From positions 1 through 64,000 of the forward strand of contig CAJWWP010000003.1 of the NCBI GenBank assembly GCA_913048525.1: a stretch of DNA of 64,000 bases, in the 5' to 3' direction. The stretch is from GCA-002712965 sp913048525 (GTDB taxonomy: Bacteria > Chloroflexota > Dehalococcoidia > Lucifugimonadales > UBA826). Below, piece by piece: positions 45,188 to 53,933 of the stretch; position 1 is the stretch's first letter; every line of letters begins with the position of its first letter. Below the pieces are notes generated by a model. The model made no database searches. It saw nothing but the letters and a program-made list of their open reading frames with translations, and had not been told where the DNA came from. The translations under genes and the position numbers were made by a program.

Positions 45188-46243
45188 TTAGCAAAATTCG
45201 GGCATCACTCGCTTGGCGAATAAGCGCATTGATTCTTGGACTTCCTCGGTGGTTAATCTACCTCTTCGGTTGAATTCTAAAATGCATTGATCAAGAGAGG
45301 GTATTTTTTCCTCGATTTCTTTAAGTTTATTTATGCAGCCCTCAGGGTCATCATAAATCGAATGAATGCAGGCCTCATCAAAGTTCCATGTCCCCCAACC
45401 ACCTGCTCCCGATGAAAAATCGTGTCTTCCTCCGCCGATCGCTGAAGAGTGTACGGGTGGGCCTTCCACTATGACGTCGCTGTCACGCCAGTTCCGAGAC
45501 ATGAGCCTATGGGCCTTATCTTGTGTTTCGGACACAAAGAGTGAAATTGCGATATGAAATGGCTGTGGGTTATGGGAGGATTTCTCCGAAGCTGAGGTGT
45601 TGCTAAACTGAACGGCGTGCCTTTCCAAGTTGGCGATAGGTTGACTAAAAGTGGTTCCTATTACACCCAAGCCTTCTCCGCCAGCGAACGTGAAACTGGT
45701 GTCACTGTTGGCTGCCAGCAGTAGTGGTGGATGAGGTTGTTGCAGGGGAAGAGGAACTACGGGAACGTCTTCAAATTGCCAGTATTTACCATCATAATCA
45801 AGTCTTTCGCTGCTCCAGGCTTTTCGAAGGATATCTGTAAATTCCGCCACCATTGCTCTGCTAATACTTTGGTCGATATCAGGGGGAATTCCCATCACTT
45901 GGCTGGAAGCCCCTCCGTAACGTCCCCCTAGACATAAATCTAGCCTGCCGTTAGTCACAATGTCCGTGGTTGCAGCAGACGTTGCAAAATCCAGCGGATG
46001 ATGCAATGGAATCTGCGTGGCCAGGGTTCCAAAACGTATGTTTTGAGTGTGTTGAGCAGCGGCAGCGGCAACAATGAGAGGCTGTGACATCGGCCTCGTA
46101 GGATAGAAAGGAGATTCGGCAAGCCAGGCTTCCGCAAACCCCAATTCATCCCCTAATGTTATTTCCTGGATTGTTTCGATGTGCCGGCGTGCTACTGTGG
46201 AGCCTTCATATCCGGGTACTTGCCAAAAAAGTCCAAATTTCAA
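45188..46243 (-). CDS. LLM class flavin-dependent oxidoreductase
   Basis: A luciferase-like monooxygenase of about 351 residues. Landmarks are LGFAEAWLAESPFYPTRPMSQP, NIRFGTLATQIPLHHPLDFA and NGRLDLCLGGRYGGASSQVMG, read as adjoining segments. TTG at 46243 (LKFGLFWQVPG) is chosen because AAGGGG lies 7 bases upstream and homology starts there; an upstream in-frame ATG at 46291 adds an unrelated stretch. It precedes the enolase-type and CoA-transferase fusion genes on the same strand. Substrate unknown. Confidence 0.86.
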   Translation of the reverse strand: MKFGLFWQVPGYEGSTVARRHIETIQEITLGDELGFAEAWLAESPFYPTRPMSQPLIVAAAAAQHTQNIRFGTLATQIPLHHPLDFATSAATTDIVTNGRLDLCLGGRYGGASSQVMGIPPDIDQSISRAMVAEFTDILRKAWSSERLDYDGKYWQFEDVPVVPLPLQQPHPPLLLAANSDTSFTFAGGEGLGVIGTTFSQPIANLERHAVQFSNTSASEKSSHNPQPFHIAISLFVSETQDKAHRLMSRNWRDSDVIVEGPPVHSSAIGGGRHDFSSGAGGWGTWNFDEACIHSIYDDPEGCINKLKEIEEKIPSLDQCILEFNRRGRLTTEEVQESMRLFAKRVMPEFC

Positions 46244-46342
46244 GATAGTTCCCCTTGATCTTTTTTCTGAGAGCCGAAGGCATAGTAGCACTCGCTGAGA
46301 AAAATATGGGAATTGCTAAATCTAGCGAATGTTCATAATGGC

Positions 46343-47986
46343 CTATTTGGAGTGTCGCCTTCTCTTGTGAAAATACCTCGGGCGACCGGTCTTTGATCGG
46401 CTATTCTGTCCGCTGGGCAGTTTAGGGTCCGTTGATTCCTCTTGGTCGAAAGGGATGTCAGAGGGTGGACCAGATTTTTGGGTTTTGCTTCCTTGAAAAC
46501 CCATGAACCTTTTTCTTTTTCTTGGTTCTTCAGTTTTTAAACCTGAGTCACTCAATGAACTGAATCGATCACTGACAGGTTTCTTGGAAAAGCTTTGTTG
46601 TTCTCCTCTATGCTTATTATTCCTTGGAGAGAATTCTCTCGCAGAGGATCGATTTCCCTCCTGCCTATCGGAATTCCTTGTCCTATCCATCGTCCTGGGA
46701 GACCGGCTGGTTCTGGGAGATCGGCTGGTTCTGGGAGATCTGTTGGTCCTGGGAGATCGGTTGGTTCTGGCAGATCCGTTGGTCCTGGGAGATCGGTTGG
46801 TTCTGGTATCAGTCGGTCCTCCCACTAGGTTTGGAGAAAAGCCGCCATAATCGAAATCGTCTAACTGACGTCGTTCTATCTGACCTCCAAGGATTTTTTC
46901 CACTTTGCGTATCAGTAATTCATCATCAGGTACCGAAAGGGTAAATGCCTCTCCGTTGCTTTCAGCCCTTCCGGTCCTTCCAATTCGATGAATGTATGTG
47001 TCAACGGTATTGGGCATGTCAAAGTTAATTACATGGGTAATTTCTGTAACATCAATTCCCCGAGAGGCGATGTCAGTTGCTACGAGTAGGTCGTATTCTC
47101 CCTTTCGAAAGCCGTCTATTGCTCTGCGGCGCTTGTTTTGGGACATGTTTCCCTGAAGAGGGGCGACGCTGTATTTTGATTTTTCTAAGTCTGCTGCAAG
47201 AAATCGAGCGCGACGTTTCGTCCGAGTAAACACTAAGACCTGTCCGGTCGCAGTTTCACGAAGTAAATGAAGCAACATATTCTTTTTTAATTTATCCGTA
47301 GTTGGATACAAAGTATGGCTTACCGTGTGAACAGGAGCTATCGTTCCTATTTGTACGGTCTCAGGATCCTTGAGAATACTTGAAGTTAATTCTCGAATGT
47401 CATCTGGCATCGTGGCAGCGAAGAATAGGGTCTGCTTTCTTTTCGGCAGGTGCTTCAATATGCGTTTGATATCTGGTAGAAATCCCATGTCACACATTGT
47501 GTCCGCTTCATCCAATACCAGAGTTTCAACATGATTGAGATTGATTGTTCCCTCAGAAACGTGATCAAGGAGTCTCCCTGGACACGCGACAGCGATATCT
47601 ATGCCCCGTTTGAGTGATTTGTCCTGTGGGCTCTTATTCACTCCACCGTAGAGAGCTAAGCTCTTAAGGTTGGTTTTATAACCTAAATCGATAATCGCTT
47701 GATTTATTTGATCTGCCAACTCTCTTGTTGGCGCTACCACCAGGGCTTTTATCGGGCGATCACTTGTTGTAGCTTTTTTTTCCAGACTATTTAGTAGTGG
47801 TAATACAAATGCGGCTGTCTTACCGGTTCCCGTTTGAGCCAGTCCAAGTACGTCTCTACCAGATATAGCTAAGGGTATGCATTGCTCCTGAATAGGCGTT
47901 GGTTCTTTATATCCTGCTTTCCTGACTCCATCGAGAACAGTAGCGCTAAGATTTAATTGATTGAATTCCAGTTTAAAACTCCTCAT
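46343..47986 (-). CDS. DEAD-box RNA helicase with RS-type repeat tail
   Basis: An ATP-dependent RNA helicase. In order: Q motif (YKEPTPIQEQCIP), motif I AQTGTGKTA, Ia PTRELAD, II DEAD, III-type FAATMPD, then in the second RecA domain VFTRTKRRA, TDIASRGID and VI HRIGRTGRAE. After about residue 390 the tail is basic and low in complexity, with six copies of an R-T-[NS]-R-S-P unit encoded by an 18-base DNA repeat, a typical RNA-binding tail. The start is uncertain: ATG at 47986 and TTG at 48025 both lack a good ribosome site. Probable roles are ribosome assembly or mRNA decay, possibly in the cold. Confidence 0.92.
   Translation of the reverse strand: MRSFKLEFNQLNLSATVLDGVRKAGYKEPTPIQEQCIPLAISGRDVLGLAQTGTGKTAAFVLPLLNSLEKKATTSDRPIKALVVAPTRELADQINQAIIDLGYKTNLKSLALYGGVNKSPQDKSLKRGIDIAVACPGRLLDHVSEGTINLNHVETLVLDEADTMCDMGFLPDIKRILKHLPKRKQTLFFAATMPDDIRELTSSILKDPETVQIGTIAPVHTVSHTLYPTTDKLKKNMLLHLLRETATGQVLVFTRTKRRARFLAADLEKSKYSVAPLQGNMSQNKRRRAIDGFRKGEYDLLVATDIASRGIDVTEITHVINFDMPNTVDTYIHRIGRTGRAESNGEAFTLSVPDDELLIRKVEKILGGQIERRQLDDFDYGGFSPNLVGGPTDTRTNRSPRTNGSARTNRSPRTNRSPRTSRSPRTSRSPRTMDRTRNSDRQEGNRSSAREFSPRNNKHRGEQQSFSKKPVSDRFSSLSDSGLKTEEPRKRKRFMGFQGSKTQKSGPPSDIPFDQEESTDPKLPSGQNSRSKTGRPRYFHKRRRHSK
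46693..46806 (-). repeat. 18-base tandem repeat in the helicase gene (six copies)
   Basis: Six consecutive 18-base units occupy 46693-46800, each close to TTCTGGGAGATCGGTTGG on the plus strand, and a seventh partial copy begins at 46801. Copies differ at only one to four bases. The unit length keeps the frame and encodes the six-residue repeat of the RS-type tail. Copy number is likely to vary between strains by slippage. Confidence 0.9.
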
Positions 47987-48186
47987 TGATTCGGTTTTGG
48001 GTTCTTCAAAAAACCGGTCTACCAAAAATGTAGACAGGTAGGAAGGCTAGTTACAAACAAGCTCGTATACAGGTGTTACTTTTAGAGAGAAGCTTTTCGA
48101 TCGTGAGGACCTATATTAATTTCCTGGAGCTGTGTCAGTTTGAATCCAATATGTTTGAATCCATTAAAATTATACATTCTATTCTT

Positions 48187-49599
48187 TCAGGAATCATTGT
48201 GTTTTACTCTCTTTCCGTTAAGAAGCGTTCCTACTGGTGTGTATCTGACAAAGTAACGGTAGGATAGCAATCCCAAGGTTATGGTAAGAGAACATGACAC
48301 CAAAAACTTGGACTCAGCCGTCCAATTCAACCCGGTATGAGTCAAGAGAAAACCAGAACGGTCGGCATGTGCTAGCCAGAAAGTAAAAAAGGCTACAACT
48401 GGTAGGTGCATTATGTATATCCAGTAGGAAGAATCCGCTAGCCACCGCTGCCATCTGCTGTTCCTTCCTGTCATTACGGCCTCAAATGTGCCCAGTAAAG
48501 CTATACTCAATAAAGCTGCAGAGAAGCCGTAGAATAGATTATTCAGTAGGCTAAAAAATTCTAATTGGCCAGTGTTTCCTGCTGCTTTTAGGCTGTCTGA
48601 AATGCCAGATAGTATCAAGTGTCCAAAATAGACTATGGTTGAAGAAATCCACAGTAATACAAGGGAACTTGAACGGGTTAGCAGGTTTATCAAATCTCGT
48701 CGTTTCCACAAACCGAAACCATAAAAGAAAAATAGAGCGGTGTACATCAAGTCGGGTATGTTTACGGGCCAAATGGGCTTACTTTCGTTTTCCGCACGCA
48801 GGATAAGTAATATTACGGCTCCAAGTGCGAGGACGATTGGGATCCGTGAATATATTACGGCGCTAACATAATGAACGAAGGTAGGCCTGAATACTATTCT
48901 TATTAATCCTGTCGCAAACCCTGCTATTGTTATGAGAGCTGCGACCACGCCAGTAATAACTAACAGGCTAAAAGCTTTAAATATGCCTATGCCTTCAAGT
49001 GGGCCTATTCCGTAAGCGTAGATTAATGCGCATAAAAATATGCACCAGGACATGAATATCAGTATCAACGAAGATTTCGCAGACCACAGTGATTTAGCGA
49101 TAATAATCACTGAGTAGAGTAACAATAAGTAGTAGAGGAACCACAGATGGGCTATAAGGCCTCCACTGGATTTTAAATCTAGGCCTATATCGCCAATGTT
49201 TTTAAGTGATTGTAGATCGAATGAACCAGTCCATCCATAGGCCCAGAGAAAAGGAACTAGTAGAGCCGTGGCAGTTCCAAAAATGAGCAAAGGTAATCCT
49301 ATGTGGGTTACTCTGTTTAAAATCAAGGTTTTAAGCCCTCTTCGTTCCAAAAGCAGATGAGCAAAAAAGCCTGCTAGCAAAAAAAAGAGGGGCATTCGCC
49401 ATACATGAATGAAGTCCATCATTAGCAGTAGAGGGACCGACTGGTCATCATCGGCTGGCCACATCCATTCAATGTTCAGGAGTTTTGAGAAGTAAGGAAT
49501 GGATGCATGAAGTAGGATGCCTAGTAGCATCGCTATTCCTCGTAGTGCGTCGAGGCCTCTGTACCTTGGGTTTTTGTTCCCGACAGTTTCCCGTGACAT
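48187..49599 (-). CDS. Acyltransferase family 3 membrane protein (OafA/YrhL-like)
   Basis: A membrane acyltransferase of about 470 residues with ten or more hydrophobic segments. The N-terminal RYRGLDALRGIAMLLGILLHAS carries the Arg and His typical of the family (R/H in LRG...H), and VWRMPLFFLLAGFFAHLLLERRG is the second conserved block. The family adds acetyl or other acyl groups to surface sugars or lipids. The start at 49599 (MSRETVGNK) is chosen because earlier in-frame codons give an unrelated segment; the ribosome site is weak. It diverges from the AKR gene. Confidence 0.82.
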   Translation of the reverse strand: MSRETVGNKNPRYRGLDALRGIAMLLGILLHASIPYFSKLLNIEWMWPADDDQSVPLLLMMDFIHVWRMPLFFLLAGFFAHLLLERRGLKTLILNRVTHIGLPLLIFGTATALLVPFLWAYGWTGSFDLQSLKNIGDIGLDLKSSGGLIAHLWFLYYLLLLYSVIIIAKSLWSAKSSLILIFMSWCIFLCALIYAYGIGPLEGIGIFKAFSLLVITGVVAALITIAGFATGLIRIVFRPTFVHYVSAVIYSRIPIVLALGAVILLILRAENESKPIWPVNIPDLMYTALFFFYGFGLWKRRDLINLLTRSSSLVLLWISSTIVYFGHLILSGISDSLKAAGNTGQLEFFSLLNNLFYGFSAALLSIALLGTFEAVMTGRNSRWQRWLADSSYWIYIMHLPVVAFFTFWLAHADRSGFLLTHTGLNWTAESKFLVSCSLTITLGLLSYRYFVRYTPVGTLLNGKRVKHNDS

Positions 49600-49761
49600 T
49601 CTCACTACCATAACAACAATAAATAGATTTACGGCATATTCTAATTTAACCGGCTTCACAATGGTGCTAGAAAATCCGTTACACTGCGACAAGTGTGTTG
49701 TGACACATACGATTCGACGCATACAAGGTGTCGATTCACATCTAAACTAAGGAGAATTCTC

Positions 49762-50751
49762 GTGGAATATCGTAGGTTTGGGAGGACTGATATTAATGTA
49801 TCAGTACTTGGATTTGGATGTGGTGCTGTGGGTGGTCTGATGGTTCGAGGTCAGCATGCAGATATGATTCGTTCTGTTGAGTACGCTCTGGAACATGGTG
49901 TTAACTATTTCGATACAGCAAGAATGTACGGAGATGGTCTTTCCGAAATTCATACGGGAGCTGTACTTCGAGAAATTGGAGCTGCCGAGGCAATAGTTGG
50001 TACCAAGGTTAAGTTGTCCCCAAGTGACTTTACTGATATTCCAAACGCCATTGCAACTCAGATTGAAAATAGCTTGGAACGACTCGGGCTTGATACTGTT
50101 GATATCGTGTATACCCACGATAGGTTAGGTATGAAGTCTTCTCCTGGCCAAGGCATAGTTTCTGAGCGGGAATTAGGACAAGTGGTTGATGTCTTTGATA
50201 GATTCGTGAATGCCGGTAAAATCAGATATTGGGGTTTTAACGGATTAGGGGAAACTTCAGCTATAAAGACCTGCGTGGAGCAGTTTCGTCCAAGTGGAAT
50301 ACATACTTGCTTCAATATGCTAAACGCTTCTTCGGTGGAAGACGCCCCCCCTAGCTTTTCTTATCAGGATTACGAAAATCTATCCAGAGTAGCTTCCAAT
50401 GTTGGTGCCGGGACCGTTGCTATTAGGGTGTTGGCCGCCGGAGCGTTAACTGGGACTCCGGAGAGGCATGAGATTGCCGCGCCAGCCGTTGCTCCAATAG
50501 CTACCGGTGAAACACTTGAGGAGGATTTTAATAGAGCCTCCGCTTTTAGTTTTCTTGTTGCGGAAGGCTATGTTTCCTCTATGGTAGAGGCTGCGGTAAG
50601 GTTCTCAATCAGTTTTGAAGAAATATCTACTTCTCTAGTTGGTCTGTCGTCATTTGATCATATTAAGCAAGCAATCTCTGCGGCCGAGAAAGGACCTTTG
50701 GATGGGGAAGTTTTAGAGCGGCTTAAAGGCCTTAGGACCACATTTATCTGA
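49762..50751 (+). CDS. Aldo/keto reductase
   Basis: An NAD(P)H-dependent TIM-barrel oxidoreductase of about 329 residues. It begins VEYRRFGRTDINVSVLGFGCGAVGG. The catalytic tetrad is visible: Asp and Tyr in YFDTARMYGDG, Lys in VGTKVKL and His in VYTHDRLG. The start is GTG at 49762 with AAGGAG about 7 bases upstream; an ATG at 49693 is in frame but lacks a ribosome site and precedes the homology. It is followed by an enolase-superfamily enzyme and a transporter, suggesting sugar or sugar-acid metabolism. Confidence 0.9.
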   Translation: MEYRRFGRTDINVSVLGFGCGAVGGLMVRGQHADMIRSVEYALEHGVNYFDTARMYGDGLSEIHTGAVLREIGAAEAIVGTKVKLSPSDFTDIPNAIATQIENSLERLGLDTVDIVYTHDRLGMKSSPGQGIVSERELGQVVDVFDRFVNAGKIRYWGFNGLGETSAIKTCVEQFRPSGIHTCFNMLNASSVEDAPPSFSYQDYENLSRVASNVGAGTVAIRVLAAGALTGTPERHEIAAPAVAPIATGETLEEDFNRASAFSFLVAEGYVSSMVEAAVRFSISFEEISTSLVGLSSFDHIKQAISAAEKGPLDGEVLERLKGLRTTFI

Positions 50752-50817
50752 GACCCCTGAGCTCCAGACTATCTTCAGTAAGTTAAAGACTAGTATCAAC
50801 TTGAAGGAAAATGAATA

Positions 50818-52029
50818 ATGAAGATTACAGACATACAAACTTTTATCGTGGATGCAGGTTGGCGGCCTTGGATGTTTGTCAAAGTTGAGACAGATGAGGG
50901 ACTAGTGGGTTGGGGAGAGTGTTCGGATGGAAAGTCACCGCACGGCATTGAAGGGGTTATAAGAGATTTGAAACCCGTTTTGCTTGGGAAAGACCCACGG
51001 GCGTTTGAGATGCGTTTCAACGAAATGGCTATTAATACTCGGCAGAGTCGAGGGGGTGTTGCAGCCAAAGCACTTGCTGGTCTCGATTGCGCATTTATAG
51101 ACATAAAAGCGAAGTATCATGGAATCTCTGTGGCTGAGCTATTTGGAGGGCCTACCCGCGATAAAGTTAGAGTGTATTGGTCTCACTGCGGCTCGAGCAG
51201 AATAAGACACGCCGATATACTGGGAACTCCTCCTATCGAATCTTGGTCAGATGTAACAGCGTTAGGAAAAGAGGTGAAAAGTAGAGGATTTACTGCGCTG
51301 AAGACAAATGTTCTCTTACCTGGCGAGAATGCTACATTTGGAGGGGGATCAGTTGGAGGCTCGGGAACAACCGACCAGATTGCTCCCAAATGGCTTGTTC
51401 CTCATATAGAGACCTTAATTGGAACGTTCAGGGATGCCGTGGGAGAGGATATTGATCTTAATCTTGATTTGAACTTTCACTTTAAAACTGAGGGGTGTCT
51501 TCGAATAGCGAAGGTTTTGGAACAATTCGATATGTTGTGGCTAGAGATAGACATGTATGACCCTCATAGCCTGCGTCAAATAAAGGACTCAACATCAACT
51601 AGGATATGCACGGGTGAAAATCTTTTTTACATGGAACAATACTTGCCATATTTTGAAAACCATTCTGCAGATATGTTCATGATTGACGTTCCATGGAACG
51701 GATTTAGCCAATCGAAAAAGATTGGTGATTTGGCTGAAGTTTTTCAACATAACGTAGCGCCTCATAATTACTATAGTCATTTGTCTAGCTATGTAAGCGC
51801 ATCGTTATGCGCGTCACTCCCGAATGTCAGAATAATGGAAATAGATATTGATGATGTGCCGTGGAAGGATGACTTAACTACAAACACACCTGAAATTGTG
51901 GATGGTTACATGACAGTTCCTACTTCTCCAGGCTGGGGTGCTGACATAAATGAGGATGTTGCAAAAGAGCATCCATGGGATGAAAACAAGCTCGTGTCGG
52001 TGACCTCACATGGGTACAAGGTTATATAG
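50818..52029 (+). CDS. Enolase superfamily dehydratase-like protein (galactonate dehydratase type)
   Basis: A 403-residue enolase-superfamily protein resembling sugar-acid dehydratases. It has an N-terminal capping domain (VKVETDEGLVGWGECSDG) and then the barrel, with Lys in ALKTNVLLPG, metal ligands Asp in NLDLNFHF, Glu in LEIDMYD and Glu in CTGENLF, and His in VAPHNYYSHL as probable acid catalyst. AAGGAAAA precedes the ATG. It lies 66 bases after the AKR gene and 11 bases before an MFS gene, a likely operon for uptake and breakdown of an organic acid. Confidence 0.86.
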   Translation: MKITDIQTFIVDAGWRPWMFVKVETDEGLVGWGECSDGKSPHGIEGVIRDLKPVLLGKDPRAFEMRFNEMAINTRQSRGGVAAKALAGLDCAFIDIKAKYHGISVAELFGGPTRDKVRVYWSHCGSSRIRHADILGTPPIESWSDVTALGKEVKSRGFTALKTNVLLPGENATFGGGSVGGSGTTDQIAPKWLVPHIETLIGTFRDAVGEDIDLNLDLNFHFKTEGCLRIAKVLEQFDMLWLEIDMYDPHSLRQIKDSTSTRICTGENLFYMEQYLPYFENHSADMFMIDVPWNGFSQSKKIGDLAEVFQHNVAPHNYYSHLSSYVSASLCASLPNVRIMEIDIDDVPWKDDLTTNTPEIVDGYMTVPTSPGWGADINEDVAKEHPWDENKLVSVTSHGYKVI

Positions 52030-52040
52030 GCCATGAATTT

Positions 52041-53303
52041 GTGGTGGGTATGGTAGAGGATCTTTCATCAACATCCCCTAATGAAGATTTAGAAGGAACA
52101 ATTCCAGAGGCCGGCTCTTACCGGTGGGTGGTTTTCTCCGCGTTTGTCGCTTGCAACACTGCAGGATTCTTGATTGCAAATACTATTGGAATTTTGCTTC
52201 CATCAATAACCGACGATATTTCACTGTCACCGACAGAGCAGGGGATTCTAAGTTCGGCTCCTTTTTGGGCTAATCTCACACTGATGATCGCGGTCAGCTG
52301 GTGGACCTCAAGATACCGACCGAAGATTTTAGTTTCGGTAACGATGTTATTGGGAGCTTTATTTCTATTTGTTCAAGGTTGGGCTCCCACCTTCCTAGCC
52401 CTATTCTTCGGAAGACTAGCTTTTGGGGTAACTATGATTGCTAGGGAGCCAGCTCGGTCTCTGCTTATAAAGCAATGGCTTCCCCAAAGGGAAACAAATA
52501 TGTCGGGGGGAATATCTAATCTTTTTTTTGGGATTATCGTTAGTGGGGGACTTCTGCTGACGCCGGCCATATTGAATTATTTTGATGGTAACTGGCGGCC
52601 AACCATGAATACATTCGGAGTTTTTTTCTTAGTTCTTGGTGTTATGTGGCAGATTCTAGGAAAAGAGAGAAATACCGCAAAAACCCTTGTAACTGATCCT
52701 GTCAGTACATCAGTAAGTGAGTTCTCCTTGGTAAAAAAAGCCTTTTCATTTAGGGAGATCTGGATAGCCGGAATCGGTTTTACTGGAGCAATGATGGCAT
52801 TTTCTTCCTTCAACAGCTTTTTCCCTACTATGGCTTTAAATTTTTACGATGTTTCGTTAAGCGGTTCTGGATTGATCTCCGCAATGTATGTATTGCCAGG
52901 AGGATTTTCTGGCGTTATTGTGGCTTATTACTTAAAAGGTGTCAGGGGTAGAGCACCTATTTTGGCCCTTGCAGGGATTGCTATGGCCGGCACTTACTGT
53001 GCGATGACAGTAACCGATTCATATCCCCTGCTTATTATTGTTGCTATTTTGAATGGTATTGGTTGGGGGTTTTTCCCTATTCTGTACATGGTTCCCTTTC
53101 ATCTCAAGGGTGTTCAGCCTCGAGAAATTGCTATCGCAGTCGCAGTAGTAATGTCTATGGCGCACTTGGGCTCCTCCGTTGGGCCGGCGTTAACGGGTTA
53201 TATGCAGGAATCTTTGGGAAGCTTGCAAGTGTCTTTAAGAATGATTTCTTTAGCACCTTTGACGTTAGTTATTGCAGCGGTACTTCTCGGGAAAAAGCAA
53301 TAG
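52041..53303 (+). CDS. MFS transporter (about 12 membrane segments)
   Basis: A 420-residue major facilitator protein. The N-terminal half contains NTIGILLPSITDDISLSPTEQGILSSAPFWANL, the loop WWTSRYRPKILV and FGRLAFGVTMIAREPARSLLIKQWLPQRE when read in parts. These resemble the NNP/anion-cation symporter-type MFS importers more than the DHA2 exporters elsewhere in the window. GTG at 52041 or ATG at 52050 could be the start. It is 11 bases after the enolase-type gene and probably imports its substrate. Confidence 0.83.
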   Translation: MVGMVEDLSSTSPNEDLEGTIPEAGSYRWVVFSAFVACNTAGFLIANTIGILLPSITDDISLSPTEQGILSSAPFWANLTLMIAVSWWTSRYRPKILVSVTMLLGALFLFVQGWAPTFLALFFGRLAFGVTMIAREPARSLLIKQWLPQRETNMSGGISNLFFGIIVSGGLLLTPAILNYFDGNWRPTMNTFGVFFLVLGVMWQILGKERNTAKTLVTDPVSTSVSEFSLVKKAFSFREIWIAGIGFTGAMMAFSSFNSFFPTMALNFYDVSLSGSGLISAMYVLPGGFSGVIVAYYLKGVRGRAPILALAGIAMAGTYCAMTVTDSYPLLIIVAILNGIGWGFFPILYMVPFHLKGVQPREIAIAVAVVMSMAHLGSSVGPALTGYMQESLGSLQVSLRMISLAPLTLVIAAVLLGKKQ

Positions 53304-53346
53304 CATGTCTCCGAATAGTCCGAATTGGCACGAGTAAAATCTGATG

Positions 53347-53380
53347 CCGGTCACCTGAGTTTATACGAAGACCGGAACTC
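53347..53380. promoter_or_regulatory. Interleaved inverted repeats upstream of the RRM gene
   Basis: CCGGTC (53347-53352) pairs with GACCGG (53370-53375), and GAGTT (53357-53361) pairs with AACTC (53376-53380). The pairs interlock, so in RNA they could form alternative hairpins or a pseudoknot-like fold. It lies in the 278-base gap after the MFS gene, about 200 bases before the RRM gene. It may be a 3' end for the MFS transcript or part of a long leader; no T-run follows. Confidence 0.35.
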
Positions 53381-53581
53381 ATGGTAGGCCTATATGTCGG
53401 TAGAGATTTCTGAATAAAATACCGTTTAGAGCAGTGCCGATGCGGCAAAAACCTCAAGATGTAGTGTTGTCTAGCCACCGGAAAATAACCCATGTTCACC
53501 GGAGTGTGGTAGAATCTAACCTCATATTTAAGTAGGCTGGGGGCAGAGAATGTTACCTGGCGGTTCGGAGTTGAGTAGAAC

Positions 53582-53833
53582 GTGAATATCTATTGTGGAA
53601 ATATAGCCTATACAACAACAGAAGATGATCTTAGGGATCTTTTCTCCCAGCATGGAGAAGTCTCGGCGGTGCGTGTTATAACCGACAGAGATACTGGAAG
53701 ATCTAAGGGTTTTGGATTTGTTGAAATGGTGGACGATGGTCAGGCCAAGGAGGCTATTGAAGCCTTAGATGGTAAAGACTTTATGGGTCGAGATGTCAGG
53801 ATAAACGAGGCCAGACCCAGAGAACCTAGGTAG
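53582..53833 (+). CDS. RNA-recognition-motif (RRM) RNA-binding protein
   Basis: An 83-residue protein consisting of one RRM. RNP2 is IYCGNIAY at residues 3-10 and RNP1 is KGFGFVEM at about 42-49, with the usual beta-alpha-beta-beta-alpha-beta order (DLRDLFSQHGEVSAVRVI between them). The tail EARPREPR is short and basic. Such small bacterial RRM proteins bind mRNA and are often cold-induced. The start is GTG at 53582, with GGAG about 11 bases upstream. A strong hairpin follows the stop. Confidence 0.93.
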   Translation: MNIYCGNIAYTTTEDDLRDLFSQHGEVSAVRVITDRDTGRSKGFGFVEMVDDGQAKEAIEALDGKDFMGRDVRINEARPREPR

Positions 53834-53846
53834 ATTCAGTTCTATG

Positions 53847-53880
53847 GGTTAACCCTCAACAGAATGTTTGAGAGTTAACC
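53847..53880 (+). terminator. Terminator-like hairpin after the RRM gene
   Basis: GGTTAACCCTCAA (53847-53859) pairs with TTGAGAGTTAACC (53868-53880), 12 pairs with one internal mismatch, around an 8-base loop. It begins 14 bases after the RRM stop. The T-run after it is poor, so termination may be factor-assisted or bidirectional with the convergent amidohydrolase gene. Confidence 0.6.
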
Positions 53881-53933
53881 GAGAGGTTTCTTGTAAATAT
53901 GTGACTTGGTGTCACAGAAAGTACTTTCGTGTT

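Noticed and set aside
46693..46806. CRISPR array
   Set aside because: The repeat is contiguous without spacers, has an 18-base period and lies in frame within a helicase gene.
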